From the NCBI RefSeq assembly GCF_029960665.1, contig NZ_JASBRB010000029.1:1-35585 (forward strand): 35,585 nt of DNA. Reading direction: 5' to 3'. Positions 7,056 to 15,910 of this stretch are shown piece by piece; the first letter of the stretch is position 1; each line of letters begins with the position of its first letter. The translations under genes and the position numbers were made by a program. Source of the stretch: Pseudarthrobacter sp. AL07 (GTDB lineage Bacteria; Actinomycetota; Actinomycetes; Actinomycetales; Micrococcaceae). Below the pieces are notes generated by a model. It was not told the DNA's origin, searched no databases, and saw only the letters and a program-made list of their open reading frames with translations.

Positions 7056-8173
7056 AGTCCGGCCCCCTTGCCGCGGCGGATGAGCCAGACGAAGACGGGC
7101 GCGCCCACGAGTGCGGTCATGATGCCGGCCGGGACCTCGCCGGGAAGCAGCACGACGCGGCCGATGATGTCCGCGCCGAGCAAAAGTGCCGGCGCGAGGA
7201 CCAGGGAGAACGGCAGGATCCAGCGGTAGTCGGGGCCGGTGAGTGAGCGGACCGCGTGCGGAATGACCAGGCCAACAAAGCCGATGGGTCCTGCCAAGGC
7301 CGTCGCGGAGCCGCACAGCAGCACAATGCCCAGGGCGGTCACCCCACGCGTCAGGCCCACACGCTGGCCGAGCCCGCGGGCGATGTCATCACCCAGCGCG
7401 AGGCTGTTGAGGATGCGGCTGGTGCCGAGAATAATGGCTGCCCCGACGGCGAGGAACGGGAGGCCCGGGAGCACCACTGCCCAGTCGCGGCCGGAGATTC
7501 CGCCCACCTGCCAGAAACGGAAGCGGTCCAGGGTGTCCTGGCTGGAGACGAGAATGACGCTCATCAGGGAATAGAGCCCGGCGTTAAGCGCGGCCCCGGC
7601 GAGGGCAAGCTTGACGGGCGTCGCCCCGTCCCTGCCCATGGACGCGACGAGATAAACCACGACGGCGGCGGCTCCGGCGCCGATGAAAGCGAACCAGATG
7701 TAGCCGCTCAGGGAGGTAACGCCAAAAAGGTAGATGCCGGTGACCACGGCCAGCGCGGCGCCGGCATTAACGCCCATAATGCCCGGATCTGCCAGCGGAT
7801 TGCGGGCAACGCCCTGCATGGCGGCGCCGGCCAGGCCCAGGGCACCGCCGGCAAGGATGCCGAGGACGGTGCGGGGGATGCGCGCGTGGACCACGGCGTG
7901 GTCCCCGTTGGCGGCGTCGAACTGGGTGAGCGCCTGCCACACAGTGGCCAGGGAAAGGCCCCGGGCGCCGATGGCCAAGGAAGTGGCGGCTAATAGAGAA
8001 AGTACGACGACGGCGGCCAGCAGCCAGGCACCCTGCCTGGTTCTGGCCTTCCCGCCGTCGCCAGCCCCTCGACCGGCGCGAACGGACACTTGGGGCCCTC
8101 GTTGCGATCCGACCGGGGCCCCAAGTGTCCGTTCGCGCTGTCCGGCGGGTGCCGTCGTCGTACTTTCCGTCAT
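7052..8173 (-). CDS. FecCD-family iron-siderophore permease (first subunit), with in-frame palindromic insert
   Basis: This 373-residue permease is the partner of the following FecCD protein. Hydrophobic segments begin at about residue 50, the RNPLADPGIMG motif is near residue 123, and the coupling segment LALGDDIARGLG is near residue 245. The N-terminal cytosolic extension is unusually long: residues 12-33 are encoded by a 63-bp palindromic element (8076-8138) inserted in frame. The ATG lies 10 bases after the binding-protein stop and has no strong ribosome binding site, so translation may be coupled. A GTG at codon 29, inside the palindrome, is a possible alternative start but has weak support. 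Confidence 0.92.
   Translation of the reverse strand: MTESTTTAPAGQRERTLGAPVGSQRGPQVSVRAGRGAGDGGKARTRQGAWLLAAVVVLSLLAATSLAIGARGLSLATVWQALTQFDAANGDHAVVHARIPRTVLGILAGGALGLAGAAMQGVARNPLADPGIMGVNAGAALAVVTGIYLFGVTSLSGYIWFAFIGAGAAAVVVYLVASMGRDGATPVKLALAGAALNAGLYSLMSVILVSSQDTLDRFRFWQVGGISGRDWAVVLPGLPFLAVGAAIILGTSRILNSLALGDDIARGLGQRVGLTRGVTALGIVLLCGSATALAGPIGFVGLVIPHAVRSLTGPDYRWILPFSLVLAPALLLGADIIGRVVLLPGEVPAGIMTALVGAPVFVWLIRRGKGAGL
8076..8138. repeat. 63-bp palindromic element C, inside permease gene
   Basis: Two perfectly complementary 23-bp arms (8076-8098 and 8116-8138) enclose a 17-nt spacer. The left arm begins GCGCGAACGGACACTT and ends GGGGCCC. The same 23-17-23 architecture, with related arm sequence, occurs at 9381-9443 and 15316-15378. 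The element lies within the 5' part of the first FecCD permease gene. Its length is a multiple of three, so the reading frame is kept and 21 codons are added. The arms could form a strong hairpin in the mRNA near the start codon. Confidence 0.85.
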
Positions 8174-8183
8174 GGAACGGTGC

Positions 8184-9275
8184 TTACTTCACTGCATCCG
8201 CGGCGGTTGCCAGCTGCGGGAGGAACGTGTCCAGTGACCACGGCAGGCTCAACGGTGACGCGGCGGAGATGGACAGCGTCAGGGTGTTGTCCGAATCGGC
8301 AACCAGGGCGCCGCTCTTGACAGCCGGGATTTGGCCAATCAGGGGATCGGACTTAATGGAATCGGCGGTGGCGGCGTCCGGAACCCAGGTCACAAACACG
8401 TCGGCCTCAAGCTCGTTGGCCTTTTCAGCGGACCACGGGATGAAGAACTCCTTGGAGCCCTTCGAGTTCTCCTCCACAACAGATGCGAGCTTCATACCGA
8501 TCCCGCTCAGGAAGCGGGGGCGGTTGTCGTTGGCGGTGTAGATGTTGACGCCGTCAGCCGAAGCGGGCTCCAGGTTGCCGTAGATGAAGCTCTTGCCGGC
8601 AATCTGCGGGTACTTGGCAGCTTCCGTCTTGACGGTGGCCTCAGTGTCGGCGATGAGCTTGGTAGCCTCAGCCTCCTTGCCCAGCGCCTTGCCGATGATG
8701 GAAGTTGAATCCTGCCAGGAGGTTCCGTAGGCAACCTCGGGGTGGGCCACCACCGGTGCGATCTCGGTGAGCTTCTTGTAGTCCTCTTCGGTCAGGCCGG
8801 AGTAGGCGGCCAGGATGACGTCAGGGGTGAGCTTGGCGATCTCGGTGAAGTTGATGCCGTCGGCCTCGGAGAACTGGACCGGAGCCTTGTCGGAACCGAA
8901 GCTGGCGCCGAGCTCTTTCAGCGCCGCATCCTTCCACGGAGTGGAGCCCTGCCCGTTGCCGCCCCATTCGTTCTTCGGGACGCCCACCGGGACAACGCCG
9001 AGGGCAAGGGCAACGTCGTCGTTGACCCAGGAAACGGTGACTACGCGCTTGGGCTGTGCCTTGACTGTGGTTTCACCGAAGACGTGCTTGATGGTGACCG
9101 GGAACTGCGAGCTGCCGGAGCTGGAGCTGCTGGCGTCCGAGGTGGAGGACGCGGGGCCGGTGGAGCAGGCGGACAGTGTGAGCGCCGCGGCGGCCAGAAC
9201 GGCCGTTGCCTTGCCGGCTGATTTGAACAGCGTACGGCGGGTGGCACTCGGGCCGTAGAAGAGGGGGGAAATCAC
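8184..9275 (-). CDS. Iron-siderophore ABC transporter substrate-binding lipoprotein
   Basis: This 363-residue protein is a FepB/FecB-type periplasmic-binding-protein-like lipoprotein. The signal peptide contains TRRTLFKSAG, which resembles a twin-arginine signal, then a hydrophobic core and the lipobox LSAC with lipidated Cys37. A Ser-rich linker (about 43-56) follows. The mature domain shows class III binding-protein features: PKRVVTVSW, TEIAKLTPDVILAAYSGL and VFVTWVPD. It is the first gene of the five-gene iron operon. The GTG start is preceded by AAGGAG. An iron box lies just upstream, so expression is probably repressed by iron-bound DtxR/DmdR. The specific siderophore cannot be inferred. 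Confidence 0.94.
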   Translation of the reverse strand: MISPLFYGPSATRRTLFKSAGKATAVLAAAALTLSACSTGPASSTSDASSSSSGSSQFPVTIKHVFGETTVKAQPKRVVTVSWVNDDVALALGVVPVGVPKNEWGGNGQGSTPWKDAALKELGASFGSDKAPVQFSEADGINFTEIAKLTPDVILAAYSGLTEEDYKKLTEIAPVVAHPEVAYGTSWQDSTSIIGKALGKEAEATKLIADTEATVKTEAAKYPQIAGKSFIYGNLEPASADGVNIYTANDNRPRFLSGIGMKLASVVEENSKGSKEFFIPWSAEKANELEADVFVTWVPDAATADSIKSDPLIGQIPAVKSGALVADSDNTLTLSISAASPLSLPWSLDTFLPQLATAADAVK

Positions 9276-9283
9276 GGAACTCC

Positions 9284-9306
9284 TTAGGTGAATGATGCGA
9301 ACCTAA
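9284..9306. promoter_or_regulatory. Inverted repeat TTAGGT-N11-ACCTAA beside iron box
   Basis: TTAGGT (9284-9289) and ACCTAA (9301-9306) form a perfect 6-bp inverted repeat with an 11-base spacer, just upstream of the binding-protein start. The half-sites equal the outer arms of the DtxR-family iron box. The spacing is longer than the standard 19-bp box, so it may be a secondary site or contribute half-sites. It overlaps the AAGGAG ribosome binding site. Confidence 0.4.
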
Positions 9307-9307
9307 G

Positions 9308-9326
9308 TAAGGGTAGCCTAGCCTGC
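9308..9326 (-). promoter_or_regulatory. DtxR/DmdR-type iron box
   Basis: The 19 bases starting TAAGGGTAGCCTAGCC match the actinobacterial iron-box consensus (TTAGGTTAGGCTAACCTAA) at about 13 positions, including the central TAG-C-CTA core. It lies 33-51 bases before the GTG of the siderophore-binding lipoprotein. Such boxes are bound by iron-loaded DtxR/IdeR/DmdR1, which would shut the iron operon off when iron is plentiful. Confidence 0.65.
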
Positions 9327-9351
9327 TAATAATTAGAAAAGCTTTGTATTG

Positions 9352-9365
9352 CGTAATTGATTACG
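9352..9365. promoter_or_regulatory. Small palindrome CGTAAT-TG-ATTACG
   Basis: This is a perfect 6-bp inverted repeat with a 2-base centre, in the AT-rich upstream region of the iron operon. It could be an additional operator or part of the promoter. Its regulator is unknown. Confidence 0.3.
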
Positions 9366-9380
9366 TGACGCACCGAATAG

Positions 9381-9443
9381 CAAAGCGGGGTCACATATGG
9401 CCCTTCCCGGCGGGGATTTTGGGCGTAATGTGACCCCGCGTTG
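9381..9443. repeat. 63-bp palindromic element A, downstream of jetC
   Basis: Arms at 9381-9403 and 9421-9443 flank a 17-nt spacer. Within the 19 inner arm bases 16 pair, and the outer GCGGGGTCAC/GTGACCCCGC segment is perfect. The element starts 17 bases after the jetC stop. Outer arm sequence and right edge (GTGACCCCGCGTTG) are shared with element B at 15316-15378, on the other side of the jetABC operon. It has no T tract on either strand, so it is not a typical intrinsic terminator. Confidence 0.8.
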
Positions 9444-9459
9444 GGGTATTGGAGACTGG

Positions 9460-12400
9460 TTAGCGGAGCACGATGTCCACGGGGTTCGCCTCGGACCGCC
9501 ACTGACCTTCCGCGCCGGGCCTGGGCCGGATTACCGGAGCGGTGAGCACGCCGGAGCGGTTGGTGCGCTTGTCCCGCAGGATCTCGGTCACCGAGCCCAG
9601 GTGCCGGGACAGGTCGATCACGTTCTCCGGGGCGGCCAGGAGCAACTGGAATCCGAACTCGTGCAGCGCCTTGATCCCGGCGCCGGCAAACTCCTCAGAG
9701 GCCAGCACAAACGCCTCATCCATCATCACGGTGCCGTAGGTGGTGAATCCCTGCTCGGCGATGCCCAGCTGGTAGCTCAGCGCCGCGGCCATGATGAACG
9801 CCGTGAAGCGCTGCCGCTCGCCGCCGGACATGGAGCCGGTGTCCGCGTGCATGTAGACGTCGGTCCGCTTGCCGCCGCCCTTCCTGCCCGACGCCGGCCC
9901 GGCCACGTCCCGGTGCTCCTTGCACTGGATGAACAGGTGCCCGCGGACGTCCAGCACTTCGGCGCGCCAGCGCCGGTCCTCGGGGGTGGGTGAGCCGAGC
10001 CGCTTTACGAGCGTTTCGAGGGTCTTGTACCGGGCGGTGAGCTCGGCGTCGTCGCCTCCCCCGGTTTCCGGGCCGGAACCCGCGCGAGTGGGCCGCGTGT
10101 GCCGGGCCTTCAGTGCGTTCTGGATGGCGTCCTTGAACTGCTTGGCCGTGGCCGGCAGTGTCTGCTTGATGTCCAGTTCCAGGAAGCTGCCCTCGTGGAA
10201 GTTGACCTCGGACAGGATGCCGTTGAGCGGCAGGATGCGGCTGGTGATGGACCGCCGCTCCTCGTCCAGCAGGTGCAGCAGCGTGCTGAAGGATTCGTGC
10301 GTGCGCTGGTTGAAGAACTGCCGGAACTCGGACTCCTGGGCGGGCAGCCCGTCGCTGATGATGGCGTGGTAGCGGCCTTCGAACTCCCCCGCGGCCCCGA
10401 TGGCGGTGCCGTGGTCCGCGGAGATCGCGGAGCCCCACTCGCGCACAAAGCCCTCGAAGATCCGGGTCAGCCGTTCGGAGGTTGCCTGCCCGCGCGTCTC
10501 GGCGGCGTGCAGCTCCCCGAGCAGCGCCGTCCGGACGCGGTTGGCCAGGTTGTCCAGCTCATGCATCTCGCTGACGTCGCCGAAGTCAGTGAAGTACGGC
10601 TCCAGCGCATTGACGGTGGCATCCGACGGCGGCACCTGCTCCAGGCGGGCACGCGCGGCTTCCAGCAGCGAATCGGCAGCGCTCAGCTGCCGGTCCAGTG
10701 CCTTGTATTCGCTCTGCAGGACTGCTGCGGCTTCGGTGCTGGCCTGGTGTTTCTGCCGCGCCGTTTCGATGTTGGCCCGCAGCGGTTCCAGGTCGGCCTG
10801 GGCGGCGAGGGCATCCTTGAGCCGCTGTTCAATCCGGGTGAGTTCATCGGCGGCGACGGCAGCGGACACCTGTTCCCAGTGCCGGTGGTCCTCCGCGATC
10901 CGGCGGAGGGCATCGAGCTGCCGGCTCATGCCCTGGTGCGACTCTTCACGGCTCTGCGCCAGCTCGGCGGCCTTGGCGAGTTCCTGCTGCAGGTCCTCCA
11001 CCTGGGCGGCCACAAGTTCCAGCTTGGCGGCGTTGTCGAACCCGAGCACGTAGTCCTGGCGGCTGGTGAACCGGTCGTCCTTCTCTACCGTGTGCCGGTT
11101 GCGTTTGACCACACCGCCCAGGCTCAGGCCCTTGTCCAGAGTGGCCAGCTCATTCGGGTCCTCGACGCACGGGTAGGCGAAATCGAGGGCGATCCGCTCC
11201 CGGATCCATTCCCCGGCGTCCGCCACCGCGCCGCTGGCGAGGATGTCCAGCTTGGTGATCAGATCGCCGTCGCGCGCGTCCTCCACGGCGAGGGCGCCGC
11301 CCGCGAGCGGCTTGGATACGTCCACCGCGCGCAGGGCGCCACGTACTTTGTTGTCGTTCAGGTAGCGGGTCACCGCGGCGAAATGTTCGCCGGGGACCAG
11401 CAACGTGGTGGCGAGGTTCCGGAGGGCACGCTCCGCGGCCGGCCGCCAGTGTTCCTCCCCTTCGGCGAGGTCCATCAGCTCGCCGCCGAACGGCATGCGG
11501 TCCTCAGGAACGCCGGTGGCCGCGGCGATGGCCGCCCGGTTTTCAATGCTCGACGGCGGCAGCAGGGACTTGCGCGTCTTCAGGGACAGCAGCTCCTGCT
11601 GGGCTGCTGCCAGCTCACGCTTTTTGGTGGCGTGGCCGTCGAAGGCTTCGAAGCGGAGCTCTTGCAGGGCCTGCGAGTCATCCTTGAGCTCGGCCGATCT
11701 GGCGGCAGCCTGCTCGTGGGCCTGCTCCCACCCCGCATCGGTCCACTCCAGCTGCAGGCCGGCGTCGGACAGGGCCTTGCGGGCTGCCTCCTCCACCTGC
11801 TCGCGGAGCCGCAGCCCCACCTTGGCGTTGTCCAGCGACTGCTCGATCGCGGAAATCGCGTTGCCGCCCTGGTTGTTGTAATCGGCCTCCAGCTGGCGCA
11901 GTTCCTTGGCCAGCCCGTCGCGGATGGAACGTTCCCCGCCGAGCTCCTTGGCTTTCACCTGGGCCAGGTCCTTGAACCGGGCAAGGGTCTTCTGGTGCAC
12001 CTTGACCGCGAGCTGCTGCTTGTAGGCTTCGAACTCCTCGCCCGACAGCCCGCGGAGCCGGTTTGCGTCCAGGAGCGACTGCGCATATTCCTTGTTCAGA
12101 CCGGGCACCGGGGCCAGCTGGTCGCGCTGCTGCCGCACGTCCTCCAGCCGCTGCCGGATGGACATCAGGTTGCTGAACTCCTCCACCACGTCGTCCGCCG
12201 CGGCCAGCGTGGCCGGGGGGTCCAGGACCTGGTCGCGGAAGAAGGTATTAACGCTGCCGCCCAGGCCCTTGCCGGCCTGGATTACCCGCAGCAGGGGCAA
12301 TGCCTGGTCCGAGCTGATGCCCAGGAGGCGGCGGAAACGCTCCGCGAAGGCCTTGTGCACATCGAAGATCTGGGCGTCCGGGAAGATCGTCTCCAACGCA

Positions 12401-12927
12401 GCTTTGGTGAAGCGCTTCTCCGCGATGTCCTCGATGGCCGGCAGGTCCAGCGGCTTGCTGTCGATCACGTAGAAACGCCCAACGCTGGACTCCGTGCCGT
12501 TTTTGGGCAGGTCGAACAGGGCGGACACCGTGATGCGGGTGCCCGCGGCGTTATCGAACGTCAGGGCGACGGCGGACCAGGTGGCACCGGGGCGCTGGAA
12601 CGCACTGGCCGAGCCTTCGCCCACCGCCTTGTCGCCCACCTTGCCGCGCATATAGGTAAACGTGGTCCGCTTGTCCTCCACAGCACCGCCGGCACGCTGG
12701 GCCGCGGCCTCGTTGGAGCGCGGCCGGGCATCAAATACCCGCAGCATGGCATCAAACAACGTGGACTTGCCCACGCCCGAGTTGCCCGTCAGCAGGGTTC
12801 CGTTCCGGTCCACGTGCATCGTATGCGCCCCGTGGAACGTGCCCCAGTTGACCACCTGCACCAAAGCCAGGCGCATCTGGCCGGGATTCGTGAGGTCACC
12901 CATCGGCAGCATGGTTGCGATGCTCAC
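9460..12927 (-). CDS. jetC: JetC/MksB-like SMC ATPase of a Wadjet-type complex
   Basis: This 1155-residue protein is a MukB/JetC-type SMC ATPase. Walker [10 protein letters not shown] is at 48-56. Long coiled-coil arms with many Glu, Gln, Arg and Ala heptads span roughly 270-480 and 640-920 around a hinge-like region. The C-terminal head has the signature MSGGERQRF (about 1033-1041) and Walker B VMMDEAF with D1070. The GTG start overlaps the jetB stop by 4 bases (GTGA). In Wadjet (JetABCD) and MksBEFG systems this subunit extrudes plasmid DNA loops until JetD/MksG cuts. Here no jetD follows: 17 bases after the stop begins a palindromic element, then the iron operon upstream region. Confidence 0.93.
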   Translation of the reverse strand: MSIATMLPMGDLTNPGQMRLALVQVVNWGTFHGAHTMHVDRNGTLLTGNSGVGKSTLFDAMLRVFDARPRSNEAAAQRAGGAVEDKRTTFTYMRGKVGDKAVGEGSASAFQRPGATWSAVALTFDNAAGTRITVSALFDLPKNGTESSVGRFYVIDSKPLDLPAIEDIAEKRFTKAALETIFPDAQIFDVHKAFAERFRRLLGISSDQALPLLRVIQAGKGLGGSVNTFFRDQVLDPPATLAAADDVVEEFSNLMSIRQRLEDVRQQRDQLAPVPGLNKEYAQSLLDANRLRGLSGEEFEAYKQQLAVKVHQKTLARFKDLAQVKAKELGGERSIRDGLAKELRQLEADYNNQGGNAISAIEQSLDNAKVGLRLREQVEEAARKALSDAGLQLEWTDAGWEQAHEQAAARSAELKDDSQALQELRFEAFDGHATKKRELAAAQQELLSLKTRKSLLPPSSIENRAAIAAATGVPEDRMPFGGELMDLAEGEEHWRPAAERALRNLATTLLVPGEHFAAVTRYLNDNKVRGALRAVDVSKPLAGGALAVEDARDGDLITKLDILASGAVADAGEWIRERIALDFAYPCVEDPNELATLDKGLSLGGVVKRNRHTVEKDDRFTSRQDYVLGFDNAAKLELVAAQVEDLQQELAKAAELAQSREESHQGMSRQLDALRRIAEDHRHWEQVSAAVAADELTRIEQRLKDALAAQADLEPLRANIETARQKHQASTEAAAVLQSEYKALDRQLSAADSLLEAARARLEQVPPSDATVNALEPYFTDFGDVSEMHELDNLANRVRTALLGELHAAETRGQATSERLTRIFEGFVREWGSAISADHGTAIGAAGEFEGRYHAIISDGLPAQESEFRQFFNQRTHESFSTLLHLLDEERRSITSRILPLNGILSEVNFHEGSFLELDIKQTLPATAKQFKDAIQNALKARHTRPTRAGSGPETGGGDDAELTARYKTLETLVKRLGSPTPEDRRWRAEVLDVRGHLFIQCKEHRDVAGPASGRKGGGKRTDVYMHADTGSMSGGERQRFTAFIMAAALSYQLGIAEQGFTTYGTVMMDEAFVLASEEFAGAGIKALHEFGFQLLLAAPENVIDLSRHLGSVTEILRDKRTNRSGVLTAPVIRPRPGAEGQWRSEANPVDIVLR

Positions 12928-13766
12928 TTGGCTTCCCCCGTTTCGGGGGTCGAGGCCGTGGCGGCATCGTCGTCCTCGGCACCCGGGTCGGAGTCGAGCT
13001 CTATAAGCGCTTCTGTGCCTGTTGGGTCTGCGGTGGCTGCAACCAGGGCTTCGATTTGGGCAGGGATGTCGCCGATGTTTTCGAAGGGGAGAGCCAGCGG
13101 GAGGGCATTGGAGATGGTGTAGACATCCTCCAGGCCTGTGGTGAGGAGCAGTTGGCGGGCCAGGAGCTTCGTGATGGCCCGGGTGACCACGTCCGAATCC
13201 CGCAGCGCGTCCTGCTGTCCGGCGGGCTGGTAGTGGGCCACGAGGTCAGCGATTTCCTCGCGGGTGATGGTCGCATCGGTCTGGGCCGTGACGTGGCGGT
13301 CCAACAGCATCCGCAGGCGGAGCAGCACGATGGTCTCCACCCGGCTCAGGGCACGCTGCTGGCGCAGGATGCTTGATCGGCCACTGCCGCCAATGGCCTC
13401 AGGATCCACCGGGCGCAGGACGGCGATCTTGCGTTCGTGGTCCAGCTGCAGGCTCAGGAACAGCTCGGACAGGCGGCTGCGCAGGATGATCTGGTTGTCC
13501 AGCAGCGTGGTCCACAGCTTCTCGTCGCGGCCGCCGTCAACGTACGGACCCTTGAGTAGCTTGACCAGCGCCTGGCGCACCTTCATCGAGAGAACCCCGG
13601 TATCGCCGGGAAACAGTGCCGCACCGTCCACAAACGTGTCCCGGGGCGTGACTCCGGCACCCCTGGTGATTAAGCCTGTCGAAATCCCGTGCGCCTCGGG
13701 CTCGAGCACTTGGGTGTTCTCGCGCTCCTCAACGGGAGGTGCCGCCGTCGTAATTTCTTCAGTCAT
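12924..13766 (-). CDS. jetB: JetB/MksE-like subunit (DUF4194)
   Basis: This 280-residue protein matches the DUF4194 (JetB/MukE/MksE) family by position and by pattern. It has a conserved winged-helix core from about residue 55, with [41 protein letters not shown] and the helical [15 protein letters not shown]. An acidic tail (SDPGAEDDD) ends the protein. MukE-like subunits bridge the kleisin and the SMC heads. The ATG at 13766 is chosen over a TTG at 13772 because AAGGA lies at proper spacing before it. Two bases separate it from jetA, and its stop overlaps jetC by 4 bases, so the three genes are one translationally coupled operon. Confidence 0.9.
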   Translation of the reverse strand: MTEEITTAAPPVEERENTQVLEPEAHGISTGLITRGAGVTPRDTFVDGAALFPGDTGVLSMKVRQALVKLLKGPYVDGGRDEKLWTTLLDNQIILRSRLSELFLSLQLDHERKIAVLRPVDPEAIGGSGRSSILRQQRALSRVETIVLLRLRMLLDRHVTAQTDATITREEIADLVAHYQPAGQQDALRDSDVVTRAITKLLARQLLLTTGLEDVYTISNALPLALPFENIGDIPAQIEALVAATADPTGTEALIELDSDPGAEDDDAATASTPETGEAK

Positions 13767-13768
13767 CG

Positions 13769-15229
13769 TCAATCCTTCTTGAGGGTGACCACCGGCAGGT
13801 ACGCCGTGCGGGTGGTGCCGTCGATCTGTTCGTAGTCCAGGCCATCCCAGCCGTCGCGGTCAAAGGCCGCGCCTTCCTGGAGGGCGTGCGAGAGGAGTGC
13901 ACGGATGGAGTTGATGTGCTGCTCCTCGGGAGGGAGCTGTCCCCAGGCCTCGGCCAGGGTGGACGCGCCGGCCACGGCGGCCCGGATGGCCTCGGGACGG
14001 GCTTTGCCTGTTCTCGGCGAGCGCACCCGGTCTGAGTCGCTGAAGGCGATGGGGTCCGCCAGCTTGGGCGGGACGGCAAATTCGTCCGGGTCGTACAGCT
14101 TGACCATGGCCAGCGATTCGAACCCGGCGTTGAACAGCACCGGACCGCGGACCAGGCCCGGCCGTTCGCGTTCATACGGCAGGGACCTGATGGCCTGCTC
14201 GGCTTCGCGCAGCACCTTGCGGAGACGGACGGACTGGCGGAAGTCGTCGCTCTGGACGTAGGTGTTCAGGCTTTCGCTGAGCTTGCCGTAGATCCGCTGG
14301 ATCTGGCTGTGCTGGTGGCGGAGCTCGGCCACCAGGTTCTTGAGCGTCTCGCGGTCCTCCGGCGAAAGGTCGTCGGCGAACTGCCGGCCGAGGACTTCGC
14401 CGATGGCCGAACGGAACCGGACCTGCTGCTGCGGGTCTTCCAGGAACGCGGTGAAGGATCGGAAGGTCCTGCCCTCGGGACTCTGCCGCAGCCGCTTATC
14501 CGCCTCGAGCACCTGCGCCATGGTGGCACCCTTGCTCAGGGACTCCTCGATGATCTGGTTGCGCAACTCGCCCACCAGTTCCTCGATGCGGTCGCGCATC
14601 TTTTTGTAGTCGGCGGGCAGGCTGGCGGCGAGGTCCAGGATGTTCCCGGCGGCTTCCACGGCTTCGTCGTCGTCCAGCAGGCCGTCAAAGTCGCCGGAGC
14701 TGATGTCCTGGATCAGCTGCCGCCGTTCCCCGATCTCGTCCTCAAGGGATTCCAGCCGGGCACTCTGGTCCGGGTTGGTCTCATTGGCCAGCTTCTCCAC
14801 GTCGCCCAGCAGGGTACCCAGCCGGGAACCATTCAGCGTGGAACGCTCGCTGGAGAGGCTGTCCAGGAAAGCGAGCACGCGGGCGGCCGGTTCCGTCACC
14901 TCGTAAACGATCTGCCCCGACTGGTTGCGCCGGGTCAGGAAATGCTTGCGCGTCCACTCGTCCGCATAGTTCCTGCCGGACGACGTGCCGATGGCGGCGC
15001 CACCCGGCCCGGGTTCCTGGCGCCGGAGCTGCTCAAGGAAGGAGTCGACGTCGGCGTGGAACTCCTCGAGCGGAAGCTGCGGACGTGTGCGGGTAAAGGA
15101 GGCCTGGAGCACCGCAATCACCCAGGGCGCCGAGCGTGTCAGGGCCCAGGCGGGTCCTTTGGTAAGGAGTTCGAGGTCCCGGAGCCGGGCACTGATCGCG
15201 TCAGCGGATGACCTGGCGGAGCGGGGCAC
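13769..15229 (-). CDS. jetA: JetA/MksF-like kleisin subunit (DUF3375)
   Basis: This 486-residue protein is the DUF3375 (JetA/MukF-like) kleisin. The N terminus has [19 protein letters not shown] and a winged-helix region with [20 protein letters not shown] helical and coiled-coil middle follows ([39 protein letters not shown]). The C terminus has [18 protein letters not shown] and ends in a short beta-rich segment. The GTG start has AAGGAG 5 bases upstream. Kleisins link the two SMC heads. It is the first gene of the jetABC operon. The family has been shown to defend against plasmids in Wadjet systems. Confidence 0.92.
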   Translation of the reverse strand: MPRSARSSADAISARLRDLELLTKGPAWALTRSAPWVIAVLQASFTRTRPQLPLEEFHADVDSFLEQLRRQEPGPGGAAIGTSSGRNYADEWTRKHFLTRRNQSGQIVYEVTEPAARVLAFLDSLSSERSTLNGSRLGTLLGDVEKLANETNPDQSARLESLEDEIGERRQLIQDISSGDFDGLLDDDEAVEAAGNILDLAASLPADYKKMRDRIEELVGELRNQIIEESLSKGATMAQVLEADKRLRQSPEGRTFRSFTAFLEDPQQQVRFRSAIGEVLGRQFADDLSPEDRETLKNLVAELRHQHSQIQRIYGKLSESLNTYVQSDDFRQSVRLRKVLREAEQAIRSLPYERERPGLVRGPVLFNAGFESLAMVKLYDPDEFAVPPKLADPIAFSDSDRVRSPRTGKARPEAIRAAVAGASTLAEAWGQLPPEEQHINSIRALLSHALQEGAAFDRDGWDGLDYEQIDGTTRTAYLPVVTLKKD

Positions 15230-15547
15230 GCGCTCTCCTTCAGCTGCTGGGGGATGGGCTGGGCAGCGCGGATCGCGAAAACTGCCAACTACAAGGTTAA
15301 CGCACCTTCCGCAAGCAACGCGGGGTCACTTAGCGCCCATCACAAGGGTCAACACGGGCGCGAAGTGACCCCGCGTTGGTTGGGAACGGAGGGGGCTTCC
15401 GCGACCGCTCCGTGACCTACCTCCCGGTAGCATTGCGATCCCGTATCAACCGGGCCTGACGGCGGGGCAACTCTGGCTGGGGCGCCCAAGGACCCCTACG
15501 CTCATGCTACTGATCTCAACCGAAGCAACGGCGCAGCAGGGGGAACA
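15230..15547. other. Divergent intergenic region between jetA and small membrane protein
   Basis: This gap contains no gene. It must hold the jetA promoter (leftward) and the promoter of the gene at 15548 (rightward). Its main content is palindromic element B at 15316-15378. Because both neighbours point away from it, the palindrome here cannot serve as a terminator for either gene. No clear promoter hexamers were assignable. Confidence 0.6.
15316..15378. repeat. 63-bp palindromic element B, upstream of jetA
   Basis: Arms of 23 bases (15316-15338 and 15356-15378) pair with a single mismatch around a 17-nt spacer. The left arm begins CAACGCGGGGTCACTTAG and the right arm ends GTGACCCCGCGTTG. 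The same outer sequence occurs in element A at 9381-9443. The length and 23-17-23 architecture are the same as elements A and C, while the spacer sequences differ. It lies 87 bases upstream of the jetA start. Confidence 0.85.
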
Positions 15548-15847
15548 ATGCAGTTCGACTTAAGTGCAGTGGAGACGGCCACCATGGTGTTCATCGGAAC
15601 CCTGGTGTTTGGCCTGGTCCTGGTGGGTTTCGTCCTGACAGCAGGCTTCCTGGCCCTGGTCCTGGTGGGGGTAGGCAAGTTCGCCTGGTTCCTCGCCTCC
15701 ACGACGCTGCTAACGGTGGTCCATGGGATCAACAGCGGCTGGGACAGGCTGGTCCACCACGCCTCCACCGGATCCCCGGGGGACTTCCAGGGCCAGCCAT
15801 CCCCTAGCACTGGAAGCTACCCGCGGGTAATATTGAGAGACAGCTGA
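15548..15847 (+). CDS. Small membrane protein of unknown function
   Basis: This 99-residue protein has two closely spaced hydrophobic segments (about residues 13-35 and 36-57) followed by a hydrophilic tail. I do not recognise a family. AGGGGG lies 5 bases before the ATG, and high third-position GC supports it as coding. Its N-terminal pattern, including a GTL segment and LALVLVGVGKF, resembles that of the membrane protein at 19528-20292 (LLLAGVGRLL), so the two may be distant paralogues. It is divergent from jetA across a gap that holds palindromic element B. Confidence 0.7.
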   Translation: MQFDLSAVETATMVFIGTLVFGLVLVGFVLTAGFLALVLVGVGKFAWFLASTTLLTVVHGINSGWDRLVHHASTGSPGDFQGQPSPSTGSYPRVILRDS

Positions 15848-15910
15848 GGGGTTCTCCAACCCGGCGGATCCATGGCTTGAACCGGCCATCCCGGGCAGAG
15901 GAGATACCCC

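Noticed and set aside
9381..9443. Element A as an ordinary jetC terminator
   Set aside because: It lies in the right place, but has no T tract, has a 17-base spacer, and shares its geometry with copies inside a gene and between divergent genes, so termination cannot be its general role.
10099..13122. A 1007-codon open frame on the plus strand
   Set aside because: It is antisense to jetC, whose translation has intact Walker A, signature and Walker B motifs. The plus-strand frame is an artefact of high-GC codon bias and resembles no family.
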